NCBI RefSeq assembly: GCF_019968765.1
Contig: NZ_CP074149.1
Span: forward strand, 1,178,001 to 1,242,000
Source: Enterobacter sp. JBIWA008
Lineage (GTDB): Bacteria; Pseudomonadota; Gammaproteobacteria; Enterobacterales; Enterobacteriaceae
Direction of reading: 5' to 3'
DNA length: 64,000 bases
In this document: piece by piece, positions 14,272 through 25,730 of the stretch
Layout: each line of letters begins with the position of its first letter
Position numbering within the stretch: position 1 is the first letter of the stretch
Made by a program: the position numbers and the translations under genes
The notes under the pieces: model-generated
The model's database searches: none
What the model saw: the letters and a program-made list of their open reading frames with translations, nothing else
What the model was told of the DNA's origin: nothing

Positions 14272-15182
14272 TTTTTACGCTCGTTTCCGCTGTCTTTGAT
14301 CAGCTCGGCAATACCGGCGATAGAGCCCATCAGGCTGCTGGCGTCCAGCGGCATCATCACCACTTTGCTGTTGTTCGCGGAGCCGATCTGTTTTAGCGCG
14401 TCGGTATATTTTTGCGCGACAAAGTAGTTCACGGCCTGGATATCGCCGGCGGCAATCGCCTCTGACACCATCTGGGTGGCGCGGGCTTCCGCCTCGGCTG
14501 AACGTTCACGCGCTTCCGCCTGTAAGAATGCGGACTGACGATCGCCTTCCGCTTTCAGGATCTGCGACTGCTTTTCCCCTTCCGCTTTGAGGATCTCCGC
14601 CTGACGCACCCCTTCGGCTTCCAGAATGTAGGCGCGCTTGGTTCGCTCGGCCTTCATCTGGGCGTTCATGGAGGCGATCAGCTCCGCCGGCGGGCGCACG
14701 TCGCGGATCTCGATACGGGTGACCTTGATCCCCCACGGGTTCGTTGCCTCGTCGACAATGTGCAGCAGGCGGGTATTGATGCTGTCGCGCTGGGAAAGCA
14801 TCTCGTCTAGCTCCATCGAGCCGAGCACGGTACGGATGTTGGTCATCGTCAGGTTGACGATCGCCAGCTCCAGGTTGCTGACCTCATAGGCCGCCTTCGG
14901 CGCATCAATCACCTGAATAAAGCAGACGGCGTCGATGGTGACGTTGGCGTTATCCTTGGAGATCACTTCCTGGGACGGAATGTCCAGAACCTGTTCCATC
15001 ATGTTGATCTTGCGACCAATCCGGTCCATGAACGGAACAATCAGGCTTAAGCCCGGCTGGAGGGTGTTGGTATATCGACCGAAACGCTCAACGGTCCACT
15101 GATACCCTTGCGGGACAATTTTGACGCCTGCGCCCACGATAACCAGCGCAACGAAAATAAGGACAGGAACAACGATAAGCAT
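14268..15182 (-). CDS. qmcA: SPFH-domain membrane protein QmcA
   Basis: 304 residues from the ATG at 15182, which has an excellent AGGAGG site; the longer open frame has no support. One N-terminal transmembrane helix ([19 protein letters not shown]) precedes the SPFH/stomatin domain ([22 protein letters not shown]) and a long Ala/Glu-rich coiled coil ([20 protein letters not shown]). In E. coli QmcA forms large membrane assemblies with FtsH and HflKC-like functions. It lies upstream of ybbJ with overlapping ends. Confidence 0.96.
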   Translation of the reverse strand: MLIVVPVLIFVALVIVGAGVKIVPQGYQWTVERFGRYTNTLQPGLSLIVPFMDRIGRKINMMEQVLDIPSQEVISKDNANVTIDAVCFIQVIDAPKAAYEVSNLELAIVNLTMTNIRTVLGSMELDEMLSQRDSINTRLLHIVDEATNPWGIKVTRIEIRDVRPPAELIASMNAQMKAERTKRAYILEAEGVRQAEILKAEGEKQSQILKAEGDRQSAFLQAEARERSAEAEARATQMVSEAIAAGDIQAVNYFVAQKYTDALKQIGSANNSKVVMMPLDASSLMGSIAGIAELIKDSGNERKK

Positions 15183-15225
15183 AAAAACCTCCTGTTTTGC
15201 ATGCTGTGACGAGAGATGTGTGTGT

Positions 15226-16077
15226 TTATTGCTCGTAAGTATAGGTAAAGTCAGAGATGAAGCCATCACCGGCTTCGGCAATGGCTTTGGATAATCCCTG
15301 GTAGTACTTCTCCAGCCCCAGCGCTTCGATACGCTGGATCTGTTCGCGGACAGGGGCGCAGAACAGAACGGCATTCCCCGCTTCTACGCGCTTGTTATTG
15401 GGGGGAAGGTCGCCCGCGATGGCTTTGAACCAGGTTCTGATGCCCTGCTTTAAATTATGCGGCGCTTTTGTCAGGTTATCCATGCCCGTCAGGACCTGCA
15501 GGGTGGGAAACTCATCGGCCAGCACGGCGGTTTTCATGCGTGCAAAGAACTGGCTGAACAATTCAAACGATCCCAGATCGGTCACGCGCGGTTTGGTCGT
15601 TTTACCGTTTTTATTGCCGATTTTCCCTGCGGCTGACGTTGCGGTCGGAACCGCATTCACCTTTTCCAGCTCCAGCCCGAATAACAAATTGCAGTGCGCG
15701 CGGCGCGCTTTCAGCGGGTAGGACATCAGCACGTCAATGAATTGGGTGGCCTTTACATCCGCAAGATCGTGGTTGATAAGCCACTGGGTACGAGAAAATT
15801 CAGCCGGAGAGACGAACCAGTCGGGTACCTCATTGAAACGTTTTGATTTTCCCTTGCCGTCAAATTCCAGAAAGTGTGTCCCGTTGTCGAAGGCGAAATA
15901 GCAATTTTTGAAACTGCCGATCGTGGTGTTCACGATGAGCGCCTTCTTAACAAAATCCACCACCTCTGCACCAATGACAAAACGCGTGAGTTCCGACGAT
16001 TTGATGACTTCCATTAATGTTTCGACATCAGGAACACCAGGCTTCAGGGAAGGAAACTCATAAAAGATATGTGCCAT
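15226..16077 (-). CDS. Unrecognised protein inserted between qmcA and fetA
   Basis: 283 residues from the ATG at 16077 (AGGAAG upstream; an in-frame GTG-type start 33 bases earlier is less likely). No signal peptide, transmembrane segment or known motif is visible. It has a Lys/Gly/Asn-rich central linker ([16 protein letters not shown], about 155-170) joining two globular parts. In E. coli qmcA and fetA are direct neighbours, so this is an accessory insertion in a conserved block. Codon use looks like its neighbours, so it is probably not very recent. It ends 43 bases before the qmcA start. Confidence 0.8.
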   Translation of the reverse strand: MAHIFYEFPSLKPGVPDVETLMEVIKSSELTRFVIGAEVVDFVKKALIVNTTIGSFKNCYFAFDNGTHFLEFDGKGKSKRFNEVPDWFVSPAEFSRTQWLINHDLADVKATQFIDVLMSYPLKARRAHCNLLFGLELEKVNAVPTATSAAGKIGNKNGKTTKPRVTDLGSFELFSQFFARMKTAVLADEFPTLQVLTGMDNLTKAPHNLKQGIRTWFKAIAGDLPPNNKRVEAGNAVLFCAPVREQIQRIEALGLEKYYQGLSKAIAEAGDGFISDFTYTYEQ

Positions 16078-16220
16078 GCTGCTTACTTCCTGTAGTGATG
16101 GTGGTGACAAATTACAAACAAAAAGTTTAACACTTGCTTTAGCGTGAGGCTATTCGCTCTGTGCAGGCGAAAGGATTATGCTACAGACGGTTATTACACG
16201 AAGCGGTTAACGGAAGCGTA

Positions 16221-16892
16221 ATGAACGATAAAAAAAAGCTATTACATGTCAGGGATATCGGATTTCGTGTCGGGGAAAACATTATTCTTCAGCACGTCGG
16301 ATTTAGCCTCTCGCCGGGCGAGTTTAAATTAATCACGGGACCGTCAGGCTGCGGTAAAAGCACGCTGCTGAAGATTGTGGCTTCCCTCCTCAGCCCGACG
16401 GAGGGAAACATTCTGTTTGAAGGACAGGATATCGCGACCCTGTCCCCGGAAAGCTACCGCCAGCAGGTCTCCTACTGCGTGCAGACCCCCGTGCTTTTTG
16501 GCGATACGGTCTATGACAACCTGATTTTCCCGTGGCAAATCCGTAATAAAACGCCGGAGCCGGAAAAATTTATCAGCGATCTCGCACGCTTTGGCCTGGC
16601 GCAGGAGACGTTGACCAAATCCATCACTGCGCTGTCGGGTGGAGAAAAGCAGCGCGTCTCGCTGATCCGCAACCTGCAGTTTTTACCGAAGGTGTTGCTG
16701 CTCGACGAAATCACCAGCGCGCTCGATGACGCCAACAAGCGCAACGTTAACGAGATTATTCATCGCTACGCCCGGGAGCAGAACATTGCCGTGCTGTGGG
16801 TGACGCACGACGCTAACGAAATTACCCATGCGGATGACGTGATTACGCTTCAGCCGCACGGCGGGAAAATGCAGGAGGCTAACCGTGGGTGA
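16221..16892 (+). CDS. fetA: Iron exporter ATP-binding subunit FetA
   Basis: 223 residues from the ATG at 16221 with GGAAG upstream. ABC ATPase: Walker A GPSGCGKST, signature LSGGEKQR, Walker B VLLLDEIT, H-loop VTHD. The sequence follows E. coli FetA (YbbL) closely. With FetB it exports iron and raises resistance to oxidative stress. The 3' end overlaps fetB by eight bases. Confidence 0.95.
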   Translation: MNDKKKLLHVRDIGFRVGENIILQHVGFSLSPGEFKLITGPSGCGKSTLLKIVASLLSPTEGNILFEGQDIATLSPESYRQQVSYCVQTPVLFGDTVYDNLIFPWQIRNKTPEPEKFISDLARFGLAQETLTKSITALSGGEKQRVSLIRNLQFLPKVLLLDEITSALDDANKRNVNEIIHRYAREQNIAVLWVTHDANEITHADDVITLQPHGGKMQEANRG

Positions 16893-17667
16893 GCATAACA
16901 TTACCAATGAATCCCTGGCGTTTTCGATGGTGCTGGTGCTGATTGCGATTGTGGTCAGCTACCGGGAAAAGCTGGGGCTGGAAAAAGATATTGTGTGGAG
17001 TATCTGCCGCGCGGTGATTCAGCTCATCATCGTCGGCTATGTGCTGAAGTATATATTCAACGTCAACCACGCGATGCTTACGCTGCTGATGGTGCTCTTT
17101 ATCTGCTTTAACGCAGCGTGGAATGCGAAAAAACGCAGTAAATACATTGATAAAGCGTTTATCTCGTCGTTTATCGCCATTACCACCGGGACGGCGCTCA
17201 CGCTGGCGGTGCTGGTGCTCTCCGGCTCGATTGCGTTTACGCCGATGCAGGTTATCCCCATCTCCGGGATGATTGCGGGGAACGCCATGGTGGCCGTTGG
17301 GCTGTGTTATAACAATCTCGGCCAGCGTTTCAGCAGTGAACAGCAGCAGCTACAGGAGAAATTAAGCCTGGGAGCGACGCCTAAAGTGGCCTCGGCGCGG
17401 CTGATCCGTGAGAGCATTCGCTCATCGCTGATCCCCACGGTAGATTCAGCCAAAACGGTGGGGCTGGTGAGCCTGCCGGGCATGATGTCGGGGCTGATTT
17501 TTGCAGGTATCGATCCGGTTAAAGCGATTAAGTATCAGATCATGGTGACGTTCATGCTGCTTTCCACGGCAAGCCTGTCAACCATCATTGCCTGCTACCT
17601 GACCTATCGGAAGTTCTACAACGCGCGCCACCAGCTGGTGGTGACGCAGTTGAAAAAGACGGGGTAA
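16885..17667 (+). CDS. fetB: Iron exporter permease subunit FetB
   Basis: 260 residues, UPF0014 family membrane protein with about seven hydrophobic segments. Family marks are AVGLCYNNLGQRF and the cytoplasmic SARLIRESIRSSLIPTVDSAKTVGLVSLPGMMSG. The start is a GTG with AGGAGG six bases upstream, within the end of fetA, so the two are translationally coupled. It forms the membrane channel of the FetAB exporter. Confidence 0.95.
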   Translation: MGEHNITNESLAFSMVLVLIAIVVSYREKLGLEKDIVWSICRAVIQLIIVGYVLKYIFNVNHAMLTLLMVLFICFNAAWNAKKRSKYIDKAFISSFIAITTGTALTLAVLVLSGSIAFTPMQVIPISGMIAGNAMVAVGLCYNNLGQRFSSEQQQLQEKLSLGATPKVASARLIRESIRSSLIPTVDSAKTVGLVSLPGMMSGLIFAGIDPVKAIKYQIMVTFMLLSTASLSTIIACYLTYRKFYNARHQLVVTQLKKTG

Positions 17668-17682
17668 TATCGGTTTGTGTAG

Positions 17683-17717
17683 GCCCGGTAAGGCGAAGCC
17701 GCCACCGGGCTTTTTTT
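17683..17717. terminator. REP-like hairpin and T tract between fetB and cnoX
   Basis: GCCCGGT (17683-17689) and ACCGGGC (17704-17710) enclose the REP-like AAGGCGAAGCCGCC, followed by seven T. It terminates fetB; the inverted form can also serve the convergent cnoX. Confidence 0.85.
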
Positions 17718-17718
17718 A

Positions 17719-19402
<1,684 letters not shown>

Positions 19403-19430
19403 AACTTTACCTGTCAGGATCTCCGCTTAA

Positions 19431-20057
19431 TCAGGAGTCATGTTTAACTAAAGGAGCCAGCCGCGTTGCCATCCAGTCGGCAATAAACGGCTGAGCATCG
19501 CGATTGGGGTGGATCCCGTCGTCTTGCATCCACTGGGGTTTGAGATAGACCTCTTCCATGAAAAATGGCAGCAGCGGAATATCAAACTCTTTGGCAAGCT
19601 TAGGGTAGATCGCGCTAAAGGCTTCATTATACCGACGACCGTAGTTAGCGGGCAGGCGAATTTGCATCAGCAGCGGCTGGGCGTTTGCCGCCTTGATATC
19701 CTGCAAAATGGTGCGCAGCGTTTGCTCGGTTTGCTGAGGCTGAAAACCGCGCAATCCATCGTTACCGCCAAGCTCCACCAGCACCCAGCGCGGCTGATGC
19801 TGTTTGAGCAGCGCAGGCAGGCGCGACAGGCCCTGCTGCGAGGTATCGCCGCTGATGCTGGCGTTGATTACCGACGTCTTGCTCTGCCATTTGTCGTTAA
19901 GCAGAGCGGGCCAGGCCGCGCTGGCCGCCATGCGATAGCCAGCGCTCAGGCTGTCGCCGAGAACCAGTAACGTGTCCGCTGCCGCCGCGCGGAAGGTCAT
20001 CAGAATCAAAAACAGGAAGGGCAAATGCCAGCGGAAAACAGTGTTGAAGTTCATCAT
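19431..20057 (-). CDS. tesA: Thioesterase I / lysophospholipase L1 TesA
   Basis: 208 residues from the ATG at 20057, the E. coli length; the long open frame upstream is antisense to ybbA. A signal peptide (FLFLILMTFRAAAA) is cleaved before ADTLLVLGDS. It is an SGNH hydrolase: GDSLS with the catalytic Ser, GGNDG, and DGIHPN with Asp and His. It hydrolyses acyl-thioesters and lysophospholipids in the periplasm. Its first 33 bases overlap the divergent ybbA start. Confidence 0.96.
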   Translation of the reverse strand: MMNFNTVFRWHLPFLFLILMTFRAAAADTLLVLGDSLSAGYRMAASAAWPALLNDKWQSKTSVINASISGDTSQQGLSRLPALLKQHQPRWVLVELGGNDGLRGFQPQQTEQTLRTILQDIKAANAQPLLMQIRLPANYGRRYNEAFSAIYPKLAKEFDIPLLPFFMEEVYLKPQWMQDDGIHPNRDAQPFIADWMATRLAPLVKHDS

Positions 20058-20711
20058 CTTAAGAAGTCCGTCGGTCAGGGGGAACACGAGCTTTCCATCC
20101 TTACTGGAGTTGAACTCGTTGTCAAACGCGCTGAAACCATCGCGCTGATTGGCGAATCCGGCTCCGGCAAGTCCACGCTGCTGGCGATTTTGGCCGGTCT
20201 GGACGACGGCAGCAGCGGTGAGGTCCACCTTGTCGGGCAGCCGCTGCATCAGCTTGATGAAGAGGCGAGGGCCGCGCTGCGCGCGCGTCACGTAGGTTTT
20301 GTCTTTCAGTCCTTTATGCTGATCCCGACCCTGAACGCGCTGGAAAACGTCGAGCTCCCGGCGCTGTTGCGCGGTGAAAATAGCCGTGAAAGCCGCGCGC
20401 ACGCGAAGGCGCTGCTGGAACAGCTCGGTCTGGGCAAGCGTCTCGACCATCTTCCCGCACAGCTTTCCGGCGGCGAACAGCAGCGCGTGGCGCTGGCGCG
20501 GGCGTTTAACGGCCGTCCCGAAGTACTGTTTGCCGATGAGCCCACCGGTAACCTCGACCGTAAAACCGGAGACCGGATTGCTGACCTGCTGTTTTCGCTT
20601 AACCGCGAGCACGGCACCACGCTGATCCTCGTGACCCACGATCCGCAGCTCGCCGCCCGCTGCGACCGCCGCCTGCGGCTGGTGAACGGTATTCTTCAGG
20701 AGGAGGCATGA
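20025..20711 (+). CDS. ybbA: ABC transporter ATP-binding protein YbbA
   Basis: 228 residues, LolD/MacB-type ATPase: Walker A GESGSGKST, Q-loop FQSFMLIP, signature LSGGEQQR, Walker B VLFADEPTGNLD, H-loop VTHD. The start lies inside the 5' end of tesA on the other strand, as in E. coli. The stop overlaps ybbP by four bases. With YbbP it forms a type VII ABC system of the mechanotransmission kind, function not established. Confidence 0.95.
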   Translation: MPAENSVEVHHLKKSVGQGEHELSILTGVELVVKRAETIALIGESGSGKSTLLAILAGLDDGSSGEVHLVGQPLHQLDEEARAALRARHVGFVFQSFMLIPTLNALENVELPALLRGENSRESRAHAKALLEQLGLGKRLDHLPAQLSGGEQQRVALARAFNGRPEVLFADEPTGNLDRKTGDRIADLLFSLNREHGTTLILVTHDPQLAARCDRRLRLVNGILQEEA

Positions 20712-23122
20712 TTACCCGCTGGTTCTGGCGCGAGTGGCGCTCGCCCTCGCTGCTGATTGTCTGGCTGGCGCTAAGCCTGGCGGTGGCCTGCGTGCTGGCG
20801 CTAGGGAGCGTCAGCGACCGCATGGAAAAAGGGCTTAGCCAGCAGAGCCGGGAGTTTATGGCGGGGGACAGGGCGCTGCAAAGCTCCCGCCCGGTGCCGT
20901 TGGGCTGGATTGAAGAGGCGCGCAAAGAAGGGCTGAAGGTGGGGGAGCAGCTCACCTTCCAGACTATGACCTTTGCGGGCGACACGCCTCAGCTGGCAAG
21001 CGTTAAAGCCGTCGATGATATCTACCCGATGTACGGCGAACTGCAGACCAACCCGCCTGGGCTGAAGCCAAAGCCCGGCACGGTGCTGCTGGCATCACGT
21101 CTGATGGCGCTTCTGAACCTGAAACCCGGCGATAGCATCGACGTCGGCGACGCCACCCTCAAGATTGCCGGGGAAGTGGTGCAGGAGCCCGATTCCGGCT
21201 TTAACCCCTTCCAGCTCGCGCCGCGCCTGCTGATGAACACCGCGGATGTCGCGGCAACCCATGCGGTACAGCCGGGCAGCCGCGTCACCTGGCGCTATAA
21301 GTTTGGCGGCACGCCTGCCCAGCTGGATGCGTACGAAAAATGGCTTCTGCCGCAGCTCAAACCGGAACACCGCTGGTACGGGCTGGAGCAGGACGAAGGG
21401 GCGCTCGGTAAATCTCTTGAACGTTCTCAGCAGTTCCTGCTGCTGTCGGCACTGTTGACCCTGCTGCTGGCGGTGGCGGCGGTTGCCGTGGCGATGGGGC
21501 ATTACTGCCGCAGCCGTTACGATCTGGTGGCGATCCTCAAAACCCTGGGGGCGGGCAGGGCGCAGCTGCGCAAGCTGATCGTCGGCCAGTGGCTGATGCT
21601 GCTGGTACTGTCCGCGCTGACCGGCGGAATAATGGGGCTGCTGTTTGAAAAACTGCTGATGGTGATGCTGAAGCCGGTGCTCCCGGCCGCATTGCCGCCG
21701 GCCAGCCTCTGGCCGTGGCTGTGGGCGATGGGCGCAATGACGGTGATTTCGCTGCTGGTGGGGCTCCGACCTTACCGCCTGCTGCTCGCCACGCAGCCGC
21801 TGCGCGTGCTTCGCAACGATGTGGTGGCGAACGTCTGGCCGCTGAAGTTCTACCTTCCGGTGATTATTGTCGTAGCGGTGGGGCTGCTGGCCTGGCTGAT
21901 GGGGGGCAGCACGCTGCTGTGGGCGGTACTGGCCGGGGCGGTTGTGCTGGCGCTGCTGTGCGGCGTGCTGGGCTGGATATTGCTCAACGTCCTGAAGCGG
22001 CTAACGGTAAAATCGCTGCCCGTGCGCCTGGCGGTCAACCGCCTGCTGCATCAGCCGTGGTCAACGCTCAGCCAGCTGTCGGCGTTTTCGCTGTCGTTTA
22101 TGCTGCTGGCGCTGCTGTTAGTGCTGCGCGGCGATCTGCTCGATCGCTGGCAGCAGCAGCTTCCGCCTGAAAGCCCGAACTATTTCCTGATCAACATTGC
22201 CCCTGAGCAGGTTACGCCGCTGAAGGGCTTCCTGTCGGAGCATCACATTATCCCCGAGTCGTTCTATCCCATCGTGCGTGCGCGTCTGACGCAGATCAAC
22301 GGTCAGCCAACGGAGGGGAACAAGGACGAGTCGCTTAACCGCGAGCTGAACCTGACCTGGCAGGAGAAACGCCCTGACCATAACCCGATAACCGCCGGCA
22401 CCTGGCCGCCGAAAGCGGGTGAGGTGTCGATGGAGGAGGGGCTGGCGACGCGGCTGAACGTGAAGCTCGGGGACCGCGTCACCTTTACCGGGGATACCCA
22501 GGACTTCAGCGCCAAAGTGACCAGCCTGCGTAAAGTGGACTGGGAAAGCCTGCGGCCCAACTTCTTCTTTATCTTCCCGCCGGGGGCGCTGGACGGACAG
22601 CCGCAGAGCTGGCTGACCAGCTTCCGCTGGGAAAACGGCAACGGCATGCTGACCCAGCTTAACCGGGAGTTTCCGACGGTCAGCCTGCTGGATATTGGGG
22701 CGATCCTGAAGCAGGTGGGGCAGGTGCTGGAGCAGGTGAGCCGCGCGCTGGAGGTCATGGTGGTGCTGGTAACCCTCTGCGGCGTGCTGTTGCTGCTGGC
22801 CCAGGTGCAGGTGGGCATGCGCCAGCGCTATCAGGAGCTGGTGGTCTACCGCACGCTGGGGGCCGGAAAGCGGCTGCTGCGGATGACGCTCTGGAGCGAG
22901 TTTGCGCTGCTGGGGCTGGTGGCCGGTCTGGTGGCGGCCATTGGCGCAGAGACGGCGCTGGCGATGCTGCAGACAAAGGTCTTTGACTTCCCGTGGGAGC
23001 CTGACTGGCGCCTCTGGTTGATCCTGCCTCTCAGCGGCGCGGTGCTGCTTTCTCTCTGCGGAGGCTGGCTCGGCACGCGGCTGTTAAAGGGCAAAGCCCT
23101 GTTCCGTCAGTTTGCGAGTTGA
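20708..23122 (+). CDS. ybbP: ABC transporter permease YbbP (FtsX/MacB family)
   Basis: 804 residues, typical length. An N-terminal transmembrane helix (LLIVWLALSLAVACVLALG) and a large periplasmic domain (about 40-245) are followed by three helices with an FtsX-type loop (RYDLVAILKTLGAGRAQLRKL). A second half repeats this, ending with RYQELVVYRTLGAGKRLLRMTLWSEF and the last helices. It lies four bases inside ybbA and forms one transporter with it. Confidence 0.95.
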   Translation: MITRWFWREWRSPSLLIVWLALSLAVACVLALGSVSDRMEKGLSQQSREFMAGDRALQSSRPVPLGWIEEARKEGLKVGEQLTFQTMTFAGDTPQLASVKAVDDIYPMYGELQTNPPGLKPKPGTVLLASRLMALLNLKPGDSIDVGDATLKIAGEVVQEPDSGFNPFQLAPRLLMNTADVAATHAVQPGSRVTWRYKFGGTPAQLDAYEKWLLPQLKPEHRWYGLEQDEGALGKSLERSQQFLLLSALLTLLLAVAAVAVAMGHYCRSRYDLVAILKTLGAGRAQLRKLIVGQWLMLLVLSALTGGIMGLLFEKLLMVMLKPVLPAALPPASLWPWLWAMGAMTVISLLVGLRPYRLLLATQPLRVLRNDVVANVWPLKFYLPVIIVVAVGLLAWLMGGSTLLWAVLAGAVVLALLCGVLGWILLNVLKRLTVKSLPVRLAVNRLLHQPWSTLSQLSAFSLSFMLLALLLVLRGDLLDRWQQQLPPESPNYFLINIAPEQVTPLKGFLSEHHIIPESFYPIVRARLTQINGQPTEGNKDESLNRELNLTWQEKRPDHNPITAGTWPPKAGEVSMEEGLATRLNVKLGDRVTFTGDTQDFSAKVTSLRKVDWESLRPNFFFIFPPGALDGQPQSWLTSFRWENGNGMLTQLNREFPTVSLLDIGAILKQVGQVLEQVSRALEVMVVLVTLCGVLLLLAQVQVGMRQRYQELVVYRTLGAGKRLLRMTLWSEFALLGLVAGLVAAIGAETALAMLQTKVFDFPWEPDWRLWLILPLSGAVLLSLCGGWLGTRLLKGKALFRQFAS

Positions 23123-23140
23123 TTTAGAACGGTGATAGTT

Positions 23141-23167
23141 GCGCACCGGGTTTTAATTCCGGTGCGC
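23141..23167 (+). terminator. Hairpin after ybbP
   Basis: GCGCACCGG, a 9-base loop and CCGGTGCGC form a perfect 9-bp stem 18 bases after the ybbP stop, followed by GTGTTTAAAT. The downstream bases to 23305 are AT-rich and should carry the porin promoter, but no clear hexamers were chosen. Confidence 0.65.
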
Positions 23168-23305
23168 AGTGTTTAAATAGCACAAAGTGATAATACCCAC
23201 TCATTTAGTAGCACAAAACATTAAAAACCCGACCACACGGCCCGATTATTTCCAGTTAATATTCACCCGCTAAATATTTAGCAGCGTGTCTATTAAGGAA
23301 AAATA

Positions 23306-24451
23306 ATGACTATAAAAAAATCAGCGCTGGCGGCAACGATCGGCGCGGCAGTGGCATTGACTACCTTCGCTTCTCAGGCGGAAATCACCGTTCTTAAGCA
23401 GGATCCTCAGGCGGGTAATCCGCTGAGCCGCCTGAACTTTACCGTTGGCGGCAGTATTCGTCCTCAGTTCCAGAACATGACCGGCGACGACGGTAAAAAC
23501 AGCTACAAGCGTAACGGCTTTGACGGCGGCACCCGTTTCCGTTTCGCAGCAGATTACTACCTGTTTGATGACATCAGCTGGATCAGCTACTACGAGCTGG
23601 GTGTCAATATTCCTGCGCAGTTCAACTGGGATCACCACTACGCCGACGGCGCACACGACACCACGCGTCGTATGCTCTACACCGGTCTGAAGAGCGACAC
23701 CTGGGGTACGCTGACCTTCGGTCAACAGAACAGCGTTTACTATGATGTGGTGGGCGCGAAAACCGATATCTGGGACTACGACATGATCGGTCAGGCTCCG
23801 GGTAACGGTATCAACGGCGATTACGACGGTTCTTACCGTTCACGCCAGATGCTGAAATATAAGAAAACCGTGGGTGATGCCGATATTTATGCATCCTACC
23901 TGTTTGAAGACAGCGAATACCTGCCGGGCAACGGCCTGCGCTACAAGCGTAAAGGCGGCGGCTCGCTGGGTCTGGATTACCACCTGACCACCGACCTGAC
24001 CTGGGGCGCGGCGTGGAACTACACCCGCGCGGACATGCGTAACCCGGACAACGGCGACAGCAAAACCTACGACCAGAACATCCTCGGTACCGCGCTGAGC
24101 TGGACCCCGGACAACTGGACCTTCTCCGCTGGCGGCGGCTGGTATCAGAACTTCCTGACCACCAAAAAAGTGTCTGTTAACGACTACTTTGCGGGTGACG
24201 CGTGGGGTATTGAATACTTCGCAGGGTACAAATTCCCAATCGGCCAGTACGCGGTTAAATCCATCCAGCCTTACTTCATGGGCGACCGCATTGAGTACGT
24301 GAACGGCCGTAACTACCAGCGCATCGACAACGGCGTTGGTATCAGCTTCCAGTTGGACTACGGTTTCCGCGTGGATTACGAACACGTGTTCACCTCCAGC
24401 ACCGACAACCTGGGCGACATGAACCTGGTGCGTCTGCGTTACGACTTCTAA
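23306..24451 (+). CDS. Outer-membrane porin (general porin fold, specific type not assigned)
   Basis: 381 residues with a 25-residue signal peptide (AATIGAAVALTTFASQA|EITVL). The rest shows alternating aromatic/polar beta strands, a GLKSDTWGTLTFGQQNSVYYD strand-turn with YDVVGAKTDIWDYD (candidate constriction loop), and a terminal RLRYDF whose last Phe is the BAM insertion signal. It is not OmpC, OmpF or PhoE. In E. coli K-12 this place between ybbP and selU holds rhsD. AAGGAA precedes the ATG. Confidence 0.88.
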   Translation: MTIKKSALAATIGAAVALTTFASQAEITVLKQDPQAGNPLSRLNFTVGGSIRPQFQNMTGDDGKNSYKRNGFDGGTRFRFAADYYLFDDISWISYYELGVNIPAQFNWDHHYADGAHDTTRRMLYTGLKSDTWGTLTFGQQNSVYYDVVGAKTDIWDYDMIGQAPGNGINGDYDGSYRSRQMLKYKKTVGDADIYASYLFEDSEYLPGNGLRYKRKGGGSLGLDYHLTTDLTWGAAWNYTRADMRNPDNGDSKTYDQNILGTALSWTPDNWTFSAGGGWYQNFLTTKKVSVNDYFAGDAWGIEYFAGYKFPIGQYAVKSIQPYFMGDRIEYVNGRNYQRIDNGVGISFQLDYGFRVDYEHVFTSSTDNLGDMNLVRLRYDF

Positions 24452-24472
24452 GTCGTCTTGTTGGGTGCGGTC

Positions 24473-24510
24473 TGATGCCCTCACCCTGACCCTCTCCCAC
24501 GAGGAGAGGG
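24473..24510. repeat. Palindromic intergenic repeat, copy 1 of 4
   Basis: GATGCCCTCACCCTGACC followed by CTCTCCC, a short loop and GAGAGGG. It belongs to the same family as copies at 30608, 34049 and 59366. This copy lacks the distal GGGTGAGGG arm. It lies just after the porin gene. Confidence 0.75.
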
Positions 24511-24520
24511 AATAAACATT

Positions 24521-24550
24521 AAAACGGCAACTCCGGTTGCCGTTTTGCTT
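24521..24550. terminator. Bidirectional terminator between porin and selU
   Basis: AAAACGGCAAC, loop TCCG and GTTGCCGTTTT make an 11-bp stem with A and T runs on the two sides, so it can stop transcripts from both convergent genes. Confidence 0.85.
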
Positions 24551-24575
24551 TTACCTCGCCACCCGGCCTTGTTTT

Positions 24576-25646
24576 TCAGCGATCAAGCCACTCGGCAACG
24601 TCTTCAAACGTCCCGCGATAGACGATCTTCTCCGCTTTCTTCTCCAGCTGATAGCCGTACATCGGGTCGTAATAGTCGTTCAGGAGCGGTACAAGCCAGC
24701 TGAAGTGCGCGTCCGTGCTACCGGAGCGTTGCTGTTCCAGCAGCGCGGAATCTAACAGCGCGGTGAATTCTGCATACCGCTGCAGCCCCAGACGGCGGCG
24801 AATGGCGAACAGGCCGTGATGCAGGTACTCGCTGTATTCCTTCCAGCCTGCTTCCTCGCCGTAGGCGGCAGAAAAATCCGCCCACATATGGTCGAAATAC
24901 TCTTCGCGCAGGCGTTCAAGACGAATTTCAAACGGGTCTTCGACGACAGCGATAGGGGCTTCAGCCATGCGGTCGCGCAGGCACTCCGGCAGGTGGTTGG
25001 AGCCAATCATCCGGCCCTCGTCCTCCAGCACCCAGCGCGCGGCGTCTTTTTTCAGCAGCTCAACCGCAAGGTGATTTTCAAAGCTTGCCTGGGAAAGCTG
25101 CGGCGTCAGCGTGCGGCCAAACGACGAACCGCGATGGTGCGCCAGCCCTTCCAGATCGATTCCCTGCGCGTGCTGCTTCACCAGCAGGGTTTTACCGTTC
25201 CCGGTACAGCCGCCAATAAGCACCATCGGCTTTTGTGACTGCTCGATGGTCACCTGAATTGCCGTCTGGCGCAGGGCCTTATAGCCGCCGCGGATCAGCG
25301 GGTAGTCGACGCCCGCCTCTTTCAGCCAGGCCTGGGAGATATGCGAGCGCTGGCCGCCGCGCGCGCAGCAGAGAAAGCCCTCAGGATGGGCAAGGCTGGC
25401 TTCCCGCCAGGCGTTGATGCGTGCCTCACGCGTCTCGCCGTTCACCAGCTGATGGCCGAGCGCCATCGCGGCCTCGGGGCCCTGGCGTTTATAGCAGGTA
25501 CCAACGGCGGCACGTTCGTTGTCATTCATTAAAGGCAGGTTGATCGCCGCAGGCATCGCGCCCTGGGCAAATTCGATCGGCGCGCGAACGTCGATTAAAG
25601 GGGTATCAGACGCGAGGATCGCGCGATAGTCCGTTCCATCGTTCAT
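24576..25646 (-). CDS. selU: tRNA 2-selenouridine synthase SelU (MnmH)
   Basis: 356 residues from the ATG at 25646. The N-terminal rhodanese domain (IDVRAPIEF) carries the active cysteine in [10 protein letters not shown] (Cys94, equivalent to E. coli Cys97). A P-loop domain follows with GGCTGNGKT. It replaces sulphur by selenium in the wobble base of tRNA Lys, Glu and Gln, through a geranylated intermediate. It stands alone between the porin and purK. Confidence 0.95.
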   Translation of the reverse strand: MNDGTDYRAILASDTPLIDVRAPIEFAQGAMPAAINLPLMNDNERAAVGTCYKRQGPEAAMALGHQLVNGETREARINAWREASLAHPEGFLCCARGGQRSHISQAWLKEAGVDYPLIRGGYKALRQTAIQVTIEQSQKPMVLIGGCTGNGKTLLVKQHAQGIDLEGLAHHRGSSFGRTLTPQLSQASFENHLAVELLKKDAARWVLEDEGRMIGSNHLPECLRDRMAEAPIAVVEDPFEIRLERLREEYFDHMWADFSAAYGEEAGWKEYSEYLHHGLFAIRRRLGLQRYAEFTALLDSALLEQQRSGSTDAHFSWLVPLLNDYYDPMYGYQLEKKAEKIVYRGTFEDVAEWLDR

Positions 25647-25690
25647 GGTTATTCCAGAAGAAAACTCAGCAGCAATGGGCGGGGATTGTA

Positions 25691-25722
25691 CGCCGGGGAA
25701 GGGGAAGGTCAACTCCCCGGCG
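25691..25722. terminator. Inverted repeat after purK
   Basis: CGCCGGGGA (25691-25699) and TCCCCGGCG (25714-25722) form a 9-bp stem with a 14-base loop, 9 bases beyond the purK stop on the minus strand. No T tract follows, so efficiency is uncertain. Confidence 0.45.
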
Positions 25723-25730
25723 CGGATGTC

